Assembly: GCA_034359265.1 (NCBI GenBank)
Contig: CP136891.1
Span: 63,774,001-63,838,000, forward strand
Reading direction: 5' to 3'
Length of the DNA stretch: 64,000 nucleotides
Source: Canna indica
Taxonomy: Eukaryota; Streptophyta; Magnoliopsida; Zingiberales; Cannaceae
Positions 32,398 to 42,641 of this stretch are shown one piece after another; positions within the stretch are counted from its first letter, which is position 1, and each line of letters starts with the position of its first letter. Both the position numbers and the translations under genes were made by a program. Under the pieces are notes generated by a model. That model had not been told where the DNA came from, made no database searches, and saw only the letters and a program-made list of their open reading frames with translations.

Positions 32398-32760
32398 TCA
32401 GAGTGTATGTGAATCAATACTGGATGGATATACCATCTAACAAAATGGATCTACATTATAACATGTAATATCAGTAAACCGAGTGGATATGGAACAATAT
32501 TGGATGGATATACCATCAACAAAATGGATCTACACTACAACATGTCATAACAGTAAACATAGTGGATATGGAGCAATATTGGATGGATATACCATCAAAC
32601 AAAATGAATCTACACTATACAATAAACAGAGTAGATATGGAGCAATACTGGATGGATATACCATCAAACAAAATGAATCTACACTACACCATGTCATAAC
32701 AGTAAACAGAGTGGATATGGAGCAATACTGGATGGATATACGCCAACACTGAATGGATAT
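32398..32760. repeat. ~80-bp minisatellite in the solo LTR
   Basis: About five units containing GTGGATATGGAGCAATACTG, GATGGATATACCATC and ATCTACACTACA; GTGGATATGG anchors at about 32482, 32562, 32631 (as GTAGATATGG) and 32711. One unit is 10-11 bp short. A reading frame passes through some of the repeats by chance. Confidence 0.88.
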
Positions 32761-34057
32761 GAGTTATTGCTACGTGAATATATTTCGCCCAAGCAAGATT
32801 AACTAATTAATTAGCTTAAGTAAAACGATTGCTCAATATAGAGGAGTACTATTTCAGCCTACTACCTCACTTCACAGACTATACCGACTCGAGGTCTCCA
32901 CAACCCTACTCATCAAAGTCTCCTATGTTCCATTTCTACAATGCAACCCAAGGGAACGCTATCCTAGTGTCATCTTACTACCCTTAAGGTTCGGTGACAT
33001 GGTGGTGACCCCAAATATTCTAACTTCAGTTTATCCCGGCCACCGACTCACCCACGTCGCTACCAAAGAAAACTCAAGGATTTAAAGAAGCCATTTTTAC
33101 CCTTCAGGTCTAGGGTTACCCTAGGGCTGCCCTAACCGAGCACACTAAGGTTGATCCGCACCTCTAAAGTTCTGATACGAAAGATTCCCCATCCATGGGT
33201 CGAGGAACAACACAAGGATACATACCATGGCTTTCTACCCCTTTTCCCTAACCCTAGGCCAACCGGCCCTAAGGAATAAGGGCTGCCCCAAATAAAATAC
33301 ATCAACCGCACATCCCAACTCACAACAAACAACATCAATCGATAAAGAAACATGATCTAAGGCTATGGGATCATAAAAAATTCGGGCATGACCTTCCCTA
33401 ACATAGTTTCCAACTGGTCGGCCCTAGATCTCATGGAAAACCACACAATAATTCGAGAAAACACGATCTAGAACATCACAAAGAGTTTAATCATCGAAGC
33501 AAGCAAGAGATCGAAGAAACAAACATAAAAAATCCAGATTTTTACCCTATCAAAGGGTTCGGCCACAAGGGCCCTAAATCCTACACCAAAGCTCTAAAAA
33601 CCACTCACAGAGAGAGGAAGAAGGGATGGAGATGAAGGTCTTGAAGTCTTGTGACTCCGATCTCCGACGACGATGCGACCACCGGCCACCGATCGCCGAA
33701 ACTCCTCCTCCTTGCATTCACCTTGGCCACCGTGTGGTTGTTCTAGTCGTACCGTCAGCTAAGGTGGATGCATTATATATATATATATATCAAAATTAAT
33801 ACTATGCCCTTAGGACTTAAGTTGGACTCAAATGGACCTATTCTCATCCAATTTGGGTTCTAATTGAACCCTCGGACTTGGCTCAAGCCCAACTCGAACC
33901 CAACATCATAATAAATCATAAATTAATAATTTTACATGCACGTTCTAGCCGTACCCTAAGTCGCACCTTCCGGCATTTTGCTCGACTCGATCTGATGCGC
34001 ATCCAAATCATCCCGCTAATATCAAAAATAAAATATATTAGGATTGCGGGTATTACA

Positions 34058-34411
34058 ATGCGACATTTCTTAATGGGCTTAAATGAAAGCTACATAGGAA
34101 TTAGGGTTGAGATTCTTTTGATGAAACTTTTGCCTGATATAGCTCAAGTCTACTCATTTTTAGAACAAGAGGAGACTCAAAGAGCAATAGGAGTGAATAT
34201 GGGTTCAAACATTGAAAGTGTGGCACTTAATAGTGCGTATCAGAATCAGAATGTGAATAAATATGGAAAAGGAAAAGTTCAAGGCTTACCTTATCAAAAG
34301 AAGTTCTGTGAACATCGTTCTAAATTAGGACATACCAAAGAAACATGCTATTGGCTGCATGGATTCCCGAGTGGACACAAGTGGCGCAAGGGAAAGCAGA
34401 AGGCAAAATAG
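34058..34411 (+). pseudogene. Copia gag, part 2, with zinc knuckle
   Basis: F-L-M-G-L-N-E-S-Y, then A-Q-V-Y-S-F-L-E-Q-E-E-T-Q, then a knuckle reading C-E-H-R-S-K-L-G-H-T-K-E-T-C-Y-W-L-H-G (CCHC pattern in which R replaces the second cysteine). The open frame actually begins upstream inside the solo LTR, a chance fusion. Confidence 0.88.
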
Positions 34412-34577
34412 AGGTCCAATAAAAATTATAACTTTAAGGCTATGATAGTTGAGAACACTGATGAAGGGAATTTGTCGCAAGGCACATCAGCAAGTGCAAG
34501 TGGTTCAAAGACATAAGAGATGGTAGCTAAATTCAGTGAAGAAGAGAACCAAACTACCAAGTTACCAATAGGTCAAC

Positions 34578-35235
34578 ATGGTAGGTAATAAAGCATATTC
34601 AGTTGCATGTACCTTACCTAAAGTTTGGGTTATTGACACTTGTGTTACAAATCATATAGCATCTAAGTATATAAACCTTGATGATTCCATAAAACTAGGT
34701 TATAGTGATAAGGTTTCATTGCCAAATGGTATCACAACTCAAGTGACACATATAGGAGATGCATACATAAATAGAAATATTCAACTCAAAAATGCATTGG
34801 CAGTACCTTCTTTCAAAGTCAACCTGTTTGATTGCTCAGTCATTTGATTGAACCAAGGAATTCAATTGCTCAGTCACATTTGATTCTAATTGCTTTGTGA
34901 TCCAGGACCTTGTTTCGAGGAAAATCCTAGCGAATGGTAGAGAACAAGGAGGCTTGTACCTAATAGAAGGGATATCACCAGTAAGCAATAGTAAGAAGCC
35001 AAATTCAAGAGTAATAGACGTAAATCTTGACCTTTTTCACTTTGGCATATGAGGTTAGGACACATATCTGTTAGTCATATGAGGCCACTATCAAAAGATA
35101 TACCTGAAATAAAGAGCATGTCTGGTTTCTTTTGCAATATATGCCCATTGGCCAAATAATGTAGGCTTCCTTTTCAGCATAGTTTGAATAAAACATCAAA
35201 TGCATTTGAATTGATTCATTGTAATGTATGAGGCC
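34578..35235 (+). pseudogene. Copia protease, GAG-pre-integrase and start of integrase
   Basis: V-W-V-I-D-T-C-V-T-N-H-I-A (protease; canonical D-S-G-A/C-T is changed to D-T-C-V-T), then V-S-L-P-N-G-I-T-T-Q-V-T-H-I-G and L-A-V-P-S-F-K-V-N-L. After frameshifts come L-W-H-M-R-L-G-H-I-S and C-N-I-C-P-L-A-K (zinc region), then F-E-L-I-H-C-N-V at the integrase core start. The MITE interrupts here. Confidence 0.85.
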
Positions 35236-35243
35236 CTCACGGG

Positions 35244-35914
35244 TAGGGATGTCAACGGGGCGGGTTCGGGGCGGATAGTACCACACCCGCACCCGCACCC
35301 GTTTACTAAACCCGTCTCCCGTACCCGCACCCGCACCCGCGATGGATATCCATCACCCGCACCCTCGCGGGTAATTGATACCCGTGGATATCCGCGGATA
35401 CCCATTTAATATATAACAAGAATTTTTATTTTATTATAATAGTATACCACCAATGATTCTCATTTCACCACTATTAATAACTTGGTTGAGAAACATTAAT
35501 CTATAAAATAAACTACGTAACAATTAAATTCTAAATCATAAAATTATCTTAAGAAATATCAATAATCATTTACGCAACGTTAAATTTAAAACCAAAATTA
35601 AATTTAAAATCAAGGTACTTTCAATTAAAATTAGAAATTGATATCCCTAAAAATATATTATATTTAGATTTATTTTTAATTTTCCATTAAATATTAATAT
35701 ATAAAATTATAAATTTAATTTTTCATATATATTGGCGGGTAGCGGGTATCCGCGGGTGTGGATAGCATAGTATCCATACCCGTACCCGTTTATTAAATGG
35801 GTAAAAATTTATACCCGTACCCGTACCCGTGGGTATAATATGTTTACCATACCCGACCCGTGTCGGGTAAATATCCGCGGGTATCCGCGGGTACGGATAA
35901 TATTGCCATCCCTA
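35244..35914. mobile_element. hAT-type MITE with ACCCGC/GGGTATCC-rich ends
   Basis: Starts TAGGGATGTCAACGGGGC and ends TTGCCATCCCTA (inverted TAGGGATGGCAA). The exact 8-bp duplication CTCACGGG lies on both sides (35236-35243, 35915-35922). Both ends carry tandem (A)CCCGC/CCCGTACCCG and inverted GCGGGTATCCGCGGG runs; the middle is A/T-rich. No coding capacity; it would depend on a hAT transposase from elsewhere. Confidence 0.95.
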
Positions 35915-35922
35915 CTCACGGG

Positions 35923-36345
35923 GTTAAAACACATGATGGAAATTCATATTTTTTTACAATAGTTGATGATTATACTAGAAGATGTTAGACTTATTTGTTC
36001 TCATTCAAAAACCAAGTGACTAATATCATGACTAGTTTCATCAAAAAGGTGCACACTCAATACTCAAAAACCATCAAGATTGTTAGAACACATAACGGTA
36101 CAGAGTTTTTCAATACACTCATGAATTCCTGACTAAGGAGACATGGAATTGTACATCACAGTACATGTGTCGAAACACCTCAACAGAATGCTATAGTTGA
36201 GAGGAAATATAGACATCTCCTAGAGGTGGCTAGGGGCTTAAGATTTCAGTCACAAGTTCCACTGGAGTTTTGGGGTGAATGTATCTTGACAGACACCTAC
36301 TTATCAATAGAATACCAAGTTCGGCCATGGACAATAAATCACCCT
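35923..36345 (+). pseudogene. Copia integrase core
   Basis: Y-F-F-T-I-V-D-D-Y-T-R, then T-H-N-G-T-E-F-F-N (the second aspartate position is changed to H) and [10 protein letters not shown], which contains the catalytic glutamate region. A stop lies in M-N-S-*-L-R-R-H-G. It runs into the target duplication AAATCACCCT of the nested LINE. Confidence 0.88.
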
Positions 36346-37821
36346 CTTAAATATTTGGGTTTGCCTCTTCGAAATGGCCACCTTGTTAGAGATGACTGGC
36401 TGAAGGTTATCGAGCAAACGGATAGGAAACTAGCTACTTGGAAAGGTAGATTACTCTCGCGAGCGATAGATTAACACTCATTAATAGTGTGTTAGGTGGC
36501 CTGAGTGACCACTTCTTGTCTATTTTCAGAGCTCCGAAATGGGTTCTCAAGGAAATTGATTTGAGACGCAGAAAATTTCTTTGGAACGGCTCAGATGAGG
36601 GAAAATTCAGTTCCCTAGTCTGTTGGGAGGATGTGATTTCGCCTAGGCACAACGGCGGTTTAGACATTATCGATTTGGACAAACACAATCTTGTTCGTCT
36701 CAGAAGATGGTGGTGGGGGATCGCAAAAAGAGATGACTCCCTATGGATATACATCGTAAAACATACATATATACTTCCATAGGAAATCTTGGTAGGATAA
36801 TCATAACACGAGCTCTTGGTCTGCTGTCTAGAAAGGTATATATGCCACTAAGCATTTCTTTGATATGGGAATGGAATCCACCATTGGTAGGGGGGATGCG
36901 ACGATCGAAGCTTTGGACACATCGTTGGTTCCTTAATTCGCGTCTTGCGGATATATTTTCGGACCTATATGCTTCAAGTCTTAGGAAACATGTGACGCTA
37001 GCAGATGTTTGGAACATGAGGAACTAGTCGTGGCGTCTTAGATGGCGGGGTGCGTCGAATAGTATGGAAAGGGGAAAAATTATGGATATACTAAACAACA
37101 CGTCCTTTACCACGGCTGGAGATAAGAGTTTCTAGAGATGGAACCCATCCGGGGAGTTTTCGATAACATCTATGTAAAACTCCTTGTTGAGCGTGGGATT
37201 AGGGATGCTAGAGCAGAGAAAGTATGGAATTGCAAGGGCCCTTTGAAGATGAAGTTGGTTCTCTGGTTAATCCACAAACAAAGACTACAAACGAAGGATA
37301 AACTATTAAAACATGGGAGTAGTCATATCGACCCGAGTTGTGTCTTCTGCCATGATCAGCCCGAAACGTTGGAGCATCTTTTTGGGAATTGCATGTCTAA
37401 CTTGCGTGGATTGAAGGATCTCATACGTCATGTAGGGCTTAAATTGTTCAACGCATACCCGATCTTGGAGTCTTGGACCAACAAGCAGACCTCCGTGGTA
37501 ATGCTATGGTGTTGGAGTGTTTGGACGGTGAGGAACTACTCGATTTTCAATGATGTAGAGACATGTGACTGGAAGCCTTGCTCTTGGCAACTCGATTCTG
37601 GGAAAGAATATTTTAGCCTAGTGTTCTTCAATTCTTTGTAGGTCCACTGTATTTCTTTTTAAAGATTTTTCCTCTTTTTGGCACTTGGTTCGAGGCAATT
37701 TCATAAGGGAAGACTTGCTCCTTCCCTTGCTCTATTCGCCTCTACCACTTGTACTCATTTTAGTACTCTTGAAATGCTATGTGTGGCTTTAGCCTTACTT
37801 TAACTATATAAAAAAAAAAAC
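36346..37821 (+). mobile_element. 5'-truncated LINE inserted in the Copia
   Basis: Begins L-K-Y-L-G-L-P-L-R and [12 protein letters not shown]. It continues with K-F-L-W-N-G, L-V-C-W-E-D-V, G-G-L-D-I-I-D-L, then zf-RVT (L-K-M-K-L-V-L-W-L-I-H-K, C-V-F-C-H-D-Q-P-E-T-L-E-H-L-F) and a 3' tail with a run of A at 37811-37820. Flanked by AAATCACCCT (36336-36345, 37822-37831). A typical insertion truncated during target-primed reverse transcription. The last part (37138-37641) is open for 167 codons. Confidence 0.93.
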
Positions 37822-37831
37822 AAATCACCCT

Positions 37832-38409
37832 ATGAAATGATGTTTCAATGCAAGCCATCACTTGCACATTTGAAAGTGTTTTGGTGCTTATGTTATGCAA
37901 GTACCCTAAAACAAGGAAGAAGTAAATTTAACCCCAAAGCAAATGAATGCATATTCATGGGTTACCCACCCCTATGGGAAAAAGGGGTATAAAGTTATGA
38001 TTTAACCACCAAAACAAATAGAGTGTCTAGGGATGTTCAATTTGTGGAACATATCCTACCATACAACAACCAAGGAGTCCAAAGGTCGACTTTGTTTCCT
38101 GTCAATGATGAGAATGTGCAAAAGGAAGAAGAGAGAAAAATAAACATTGATAACAATCCAGTAGATGATTACTTGATGCAAACTGATAACTTGATGGAAT
38201 CGAGGGAAACAGTGAACCCAAACAAGCTGATAGTAGACCTTAGACAGTATACTGAGGCAGAATCAAGTAGACCAGGACAGTCATACACAGAGGAACCACG
38301 GAAAGATCAAAATGAAAATGAGACACAGAACACTCATTTATCAGAAACAAATCAAGAAGGTCTTACTAGGAAAAGTCAAAGAATTCCTAGAAAACCTGTC
38401 AAGCTGTAG
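37832..38409 (+). pseudogene. Copia integrase C-terminus and linker
   Basis: [10 protein letters not shown] resumes exactly where the LINE interrupted. Then come V-F-W-C-L-C-Y-A-S and [14 protein letters not shown] (integrase C-terminal GKGY-like motif), followed by an acidic, K/E/N-rich linker open from 38023 to 38409 and ending R-K-S-Q-R-I-P-R-K-P. Confidence 0.88.
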
Positions 38410-38877
38410 GATTATCATTGCAATTCAATATTTCCTGTCACAAAAAAGAAATCTATATTGTACCCAATATCAGAATATTCTAATTCAACAAAATTACCAG
38501 ATTCATACAAAAGTTTCCTGACCTTTTGTTGATTCACATCATGACCCTGATAGTTATGAGGGTGCAGTACAAAACCTAGTATGGGCAGAGTCAATACAAG
38601 GTAAAATAGCAGCACTAGAAGAAAACAAATGGTGAATTACCACTTGGGAAGAAAGCTATAGGTTGCAAATGGATTTTTCGTACCAAATTCAAACCAAATG
38701 GTGAAGTGGATAAATACAAGTCCACTAGTGGCAAAGGGCTTTACCCAAGTTGACAGGATAGAGTATGTTGATACATATGCACTTGTGTCAAAGATGACTA
38801 CAGTGCAGACATTAATAGCTATTGCCACGGCTAAGGGATGGCCATTGTCTCAATTAGATGTACGCAATGCTTACTTA
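38410..38877 (+). pseudogene. Copia reverse transcriptase, part 1
   Basis: L-V-A-K-G-F-T-Q-V-D-R-I-E-Y-V-D-T-Y, then A-I-A-T-A-K-G-W-P-L-S-Q-L-D-V-R-N-A-Y-L (RVT_2 core, first catalytic aspartate in L-D-V). Broken by frameshifts before 38698. The hAT at 38878 interrupts directly after N-A-Y-L. Confidence 0.88.
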
Positions 38878-39025
38878 CCGGAGCGGACCCACACTAGGGC
38901 CAAGGGTGGCACTGCCCCCCGAAAATTTTCCAAAATATTTAATATTAAATATAATTTGATAATTTTAATATATGCATTAAACATTGTATGAATAATTATT
39001 AATTTTTATTATTATTAATGTATTC

Positions 39026-39090
39026 ATAGTCTAATGGTTAGTTGTTTTAATTCTTTGCTTATAAATCTTAGGTTTGAATCTCATTTCTAG
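39026..39090 (+). repeat. tRNA-like (SINE-type) promoter boxes in the hAT
   Basis: AGTCTAATGGTTAG followed 38 bases later by GGTTTGAATCTC resembles A and B boxes of a tRNA-derived sequence. No cloverleaf, poly-A or target duplication was found, so this may be only part of the hAT. Confidence 0.3.
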
Positions 39091-39287
39091 TATTTTATAT
39101 GCATTATTTACCTTTTTATCGTAATGGTAAAACTCGATTTTTTAATAAAAAAAATTCAAATATTTCTCTATTAATTTCTAACTTAAGTCCAAAATTTTCT
39201 CCATTAGTTTCTTACATCTAAAGCTCTCATTTAGTTTTACTCTTAATACATCTTTCTATGCTATTATCCATGTTCATATTATAAAAT

Positions 39288-39664
39288 GGGAAATTACCTA
39301 AATATATCATGTACTTTGGGATTTTTCGCATTTGTGGCATGTACTTTTATTTGTCTCAATTGAATCATGTACTTCCAAATTTGTTTCAATTGTATCCTAC
39401 CGTCTAATTTCTGTCAGCAGCCCCATTAAATCGATGATGTGGTGGCTGATGTGTAATAAGAAAATATTCTTTTAATATTAAATTTAAAACTAATGTTAAA
39501 GGTCCCACCTCTCTCTCTCTCAACGGAATAGGTCTGGTACTGCTGGGATCTACAGCCACATCGGCCCTGTTCGCGGCTCGCGTTGCCACCACCGCCCCTC
39601 GACGAAGCCAGGACGTGCCGCGCACCTAGCGCACCTGCAGATGGAACACTCCCCCATAGTTCCA
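39288..39664 (+). repeat. MULE left long terminal inverted repeat
   Basis: About 377 bp paired with 40747-41129. The outer half is A/T-rich; the inner half is GC-rich with a CT-repeat (CTCTCTCTCTC) and GACGAAGCCAGGACGTGCC. Divergence between the two repeats is estimated by eye at about 12-15%. Confidence 0.9.
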
Positions 39665-39923
39665 CACGCTCCTCTACCCCAGGCCACCGCCGTGCCGCCT
39701 CGAAGCCGATGGGTATGGCGGGTTGCTGAGCACGGCGAGTGAAACTAGGTGTAGCCGCACGCCTGCACCGCTATTATGCTATATATACATAGTACTTACT
39801 TTGTTGGTGCCACGATGACGGGTCCCCTCTTCCATTGTGCTCCCTGCAACTCCTTGTGGATGTGCTGATTTTTCCATGAAAAGGAACAAAAGAGAAGGAG
39901 AAAAGAATTCTAAAGGCCAAACC

Positions 39924-40746
39924 ATGATTTTTCCATGTGTTCCTCTCTATCTTGATACACCCAACTGGAACCAGCAGGTAAGTTAGTGGAGTTCTCTTCC
40001 TTTTTTTTTCACAATACGTTCCACCTCCAAAAGGCACAACCAAAGAACAAAAGATTTCCATACTTTTTGAAATATTTTCATCCTCAATATATTGCGCTAA
40101 ATCATCACATTGTTCGTTGTTTATCTTCTTGGTTATTAATTACTGAAGCAGCAAGTGCATCAGCAAGGGAGCGTTGGTGGGGGCAGGGGCAGTGGTGAGA
40201 CTTCCCAGCTTCCACCGGGAATAATGGCAGCGCCAGGCCCTGAAGGAGGGATGTCCAGCAGCTCGATCAGGCCAGGATCGATGGCAGATTGGCAGACCGA
40301 GCTAGGCTTTCGAAGATCCCTCAGCCAGCCTGAGCCGGGGCGCAACTTCCTCGTCGGCGACGGTTCCCGCCGCAACAAGCGCACCAAGTCATGCGACGAC
40401 AGCTCCTCAAAGTCCTCGACTACAATGACCCTCAAACTGCGGGCGGCGATGGTGGCAGTGCTTCTTCTTCATCCTCCATGGCGACATCATCCGGCGTCGG
40501 TGGTGCAATCGCATCGCACCTCCCGCTCCCAAGCTCGCAGCTGTTGTTCATGGCGTCGTTGCATCCGCTTCTGGACTTTACTGTCAGTGACTTCGGGATG
40601 AACTTCTCTAGCAACCAACTAGTTGATGCCGGGGAACGTACATCAGCTGGGCAGCGACTCCGGTGGCATCAGCATCGGGCTGGAGAACTTGAGGCTTCAG
40701 CAACAACAAATGCAACAAATTTCATTGGAGCTTCCACATACATGGC
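39924..40746 (+). pseudogene. Captured Dof transcription factor gene fragment lacking the zinc finger
   Basis: Exon 1 (39924-39977) encodes M-I-F-P-C-V-P-L-Y-L-D-T-P-N-W-N-Q-Q, the conserved start of one Dof subgroup, followed by a GTAAGT donor. The acceptor TGAAGCAG is at 40151 and exon 2 continues in frame (Q-V-H-Q-Q-G). It then reads I-R-P-G-S-M-A-D, a damaged segment, Q-P-E-P-G and directly R-N-F-L-V-G-D-G-S-R-R-N-K-R-T-K. In Dof proteins the four-cysteine zinc finger lies between the last two motifs; it is absent here, an apparent deletion of some 40-50 codons. After S-S-K-S-S a frameshift leads to Q-T-A-G-G-D-G-G, F-M-A-S-L-H-P-L-L-D-F and, shifted again, G-I-S-I-G-L-E-N-L-R-L-Q-Q. It cannot make a normal DNA-binding Dof protein. 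Confidence 0.87.
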
Positions 40747-41129
40747 AGTGGGACTGCGGGGGAGTGTTCCGTCTGCAGGTGCGAGGCACGTCTTGGCTTC
40801 GTCGAAGGGCGGCGATGGTAACGCGAGCTGCGGACAGGGCCGTCGTGGCTGCAAATCCCGGCGGTACTTGTTCCGTTGTGTGTGCGAGAGAGAGAGAGAG
40901 AGGTGGGACCTTTAACATTAGTTTTAAATTTAATATTAAAAAAAAATTATTACACGTCAGCCATATATCAGCCATCATGTAATCGATTTAACGAGGTGGT
41001 TGACGAAAATTAGACGGTAGAATACAATTGAAATAAATTTAGAAGTATATGATTCAATTAAGACAAATAAAAGTACAAGTCACAAATGCGAAAAACCCCA
41101 AAGTATAGGATATATTCATGTAATTTTCC
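40747..41129 (-). repeat. MULE right long terminal inverted repeat
   Basis: Inverse of 39288-39664, about 383 bp, with a GAGAGAGAGAGAG run opposite the CT run of the left repeat. Ends GTAATTTTCC at the target duplication. Confidence 0.9.
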
Positions 41130-41705
41130 TTATAAAATTGTGTAGACTTTTATGGATGAGTTATTCAATATGTGTTTAAATAGTTAATTTGGTTATAAGC
41201 ATTCAAGGAAAATTTTGGAAAATGAAAAACTAATGTATACTTCATTCAGGATTGTGAATTTTATTTAATTGAGAACCCAAATATAAAGAATAATAAATTT
41301 TATTAAACATCTATATTGATTATATAATAATCTTCATGATAAATAAGATTTATTTTTTTTTATGCACTTGTAATTTTGTAAATCTCTCATTAAATTTTTA
41401 GTTTTCTTCACATAGTAAGTTTCATAAAGTTAGCCCTTGATATGAGTAAGACGTCAGCTGCATCGTGGTAGAGCCTGCTTTGGATAATTCAGATGAAATG
41501 ATTCTCTTTTGAGATTTTAATTTAAAGATTTTAGCAGTATTTTCAAAATATGAAAATAGATAAAGAAATTTATACTATTATATGTTGTGATTTTAATTAA
41601 AAAAAATTGAGATTGATGGGCTAAAATAAATAATATTTATTGGATTTTTATATTCTAAATTGAGCCCCCCTCGATAAAATTTCTCTATCTGTCACTGCTT
41701 ACTTA

Positions 41706-42370
41706 CAAGGTGAATTGAATGAGGATGTTTACATGCTTAAACCTTCGGGTTATGGAAATGAAAATGATAGAAGAGTACAAATTGCTAAAGTCCATCTATG
41801 GACTCAAACAAGCAGGGATGCATTAGTTTTCTAAACTATCCACAAGCAAAACCTCATTTGGGTATAAGCAATGCTACACTGATACCTGCATGTTTATCAA
41901 GAAAACCAGTAACAAGTCAGTAACAATTCTAGTATATGTTGATGATATTATACTGACAGGAAATGACGAAGAAGGCATATTGGACATGAAAAAGTATCTC
42001 AAAAATCAGTTCAAAATTAAGGACTTATGAAGTTTAACCTACTTCCTAGGTCTAAAGATTCAAAGGAATGAGTCGGACACACACATATGTCAAAGAAAGT
42101 ACATCATAGACTTGTTAAATGAAATGAATTTGACAAATTATAAGCCCAAAGAGACATGGAATCAGATTTGACAAATTATAAGCCCAAAGAGACACCCATG
42201 CAATTGAAAAGCAAAAGTAACAATGATGTCATGGAATCAGATTTGTCACCTGAAGACAAATATGCATTTCAAAAACTAATAGGAAAACTGTTGTACATAA
42301 CTATTACTCGATCGGCCATAACTTATAGTGTACATTTACTGAGTCAGCACACCAAGCAAACCAGTTAGTC
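41706..42370 (+). pseudogene. Copia reverse transcriptase, part 2, and start of RNase H
   Basis: G-E-L-N-E-D-V-Y-M resumes after the hAT. The catalytic Y-V-D-D-I-I-L-T-G-N-D is intact near 41935; F-K-I-K-D-L and Y-F-L-G-L-K-I follow, then G-K-L-L-Y-I-T-I-T-R and Y-S-V-H-L-L-S-Q (start of RNase H). A 34-bp segment with GACAAATTATAAGCCCAAAG is duplicated at about 42126-42192. RNase H is cut off by the 3' LTR. Confidence 0.87.
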
Positions 42371-42641
42371 ACATATGAGATAGGATCTTCATTAATCAAT
42401 TGGAAATGCAAGATGTAAATTTACCTTACTATACAAATATCATGTAATGAGTAATAACAAGTGTAAGGGGAACATTAGTCTTTTGTATCCACTGTTACCG
42501 CAGCTATATGAGGCACGATAATTCAAACTATAAGCTTCTTAATTCTATTGCTTAATAGTAATGGGGAGAACTCTTCTTCCTCTCTAGTTTTACCCTCGAT
42601 TGTTCTTCTCTTTCTGTTCAATCAAGATTCAATGTTCATCA
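42371..42641 (+). repeat. Copia 3' LTR
   Basis: Same sequence as the 5' LTR from about 42414 on, ending GTTCATCA. The first 40 bases align poorly, which suggests a deletion or replacement at the RNase H/LTR junction. Confidence 0.85.

Larger units (their letters stand above)
31129..34057 (-). repeat. 2.9-kb solo LTR, Gypsy-like
   Basis: Minus-strand ends TGTAATACCCGC ... GGGAGTGACA (TGTCACTCCC on the plus strand) resemble the LTR termini of Del/Tekay-like Gypsy elements. Flanks ATGTG (31124-31128) and ATGCG (34058-34062) agree at four of five bases. There is no internal coding region and no second LTR, so this is probably a solo LTR left by LTR-LTR recombination. It holds an ~80-bp minisatellite and GGCCCA-rich short repeats. 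Confidence 0.7.
39288..41129 (+). mobile_element. Pack-MULE-like element with long inverted repeats and a captured Dof gene fragment
   Basis: Inverted repeats of about 380 bp (39288-39664 and 40747-41129) start GGGAAATTACC and (inverted) GGAAAATTACATG and include TTTTTCGCATTTGTG. The exact 9-bp duplication TTATAAAAT flanks both ends (39279-39287, 41130-41138), the size made by Mutator-like transposases. Between the repeats is GC-rich, intron-containing DNA from a plant Dof gene rather than a transposase gene. It would need a transposase supplied elsewhere. It lies within the hAT. Confidence 0.93.
38878..41697. mobile_element. Non-autonomous hAT element containing a MULE
   Basis: Exact 8-bp duplication CTTACTTA on both sides (38870-38877, 41698-41705). 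Left end CCGGAGCGGACCCA, right end (inverted) CAGTGACAGATAG, with a C-run just inside each end (CTGCCCCCC; GAGCCCCCC), as in many plant hATs. Without the MULE it is about 0.97 kb of A/T-rich noncoding DNA. It splits the reverse transcriptase of the Copia between N-A-Y-L and G-E-L-N-E-D-V-Y. Confidence 0.92.
30195..42641 (+). mobile_element. Ty1/Copia retrotransposon with four nested insertions
   Basis: The LTRs (30195-30469 and about 42371-42641) share the ATATCATGTAATGAGT and GCACGATAATTCAAAC type segments and end TTCATCA. The exact 5-bp duplication AGTTT flanks the element (30190-30194, 42642-42646), which interrupts the RNase H domain of the LINE. Gag, protease, integrase and reverse transcriptase pieces are in the correct order, separated by a solo LTR (31129-34057), a hAT-type MITE (35244-35914), a truncated LINE (36346-37821) and a hAT (38878-41697). 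With the insertions removed it is about 4.5 kb. Most of RNase H before the 3' LTR is deleted. Confidence 0.93.

Noticed and set aside
32483..32752. Repeat protein encoded by the 80-bp minisatellite
   Set aside because: The unit length is not a multiple of three and the frame follows only some units; it sits in a noncoding LTR.
33878..34057. N-terminal extension of the Copia gag frame
   Set aside because: These codons lie in the solo LTR; the true gag resumes only at 34058.
35270..35420. ACCCGC/GGGTATCC runs as telomere-like DNA
   Set aside because: They are not the plant TTTAGGG repeat and lie inside a MITE with clear target duplications.
39026..39090. A tRNA gene
   Set aside because: Only degenerate promoter-box-like sequences; no acceptor stem or cloverleaf could be drawn.
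39924..40746. A functional host Dof gene
   Set aside because: The zinc finger is missing, the frame breaks at least twice, and it is enclosed by MULE inverted repeats within a hAT within a Copia.
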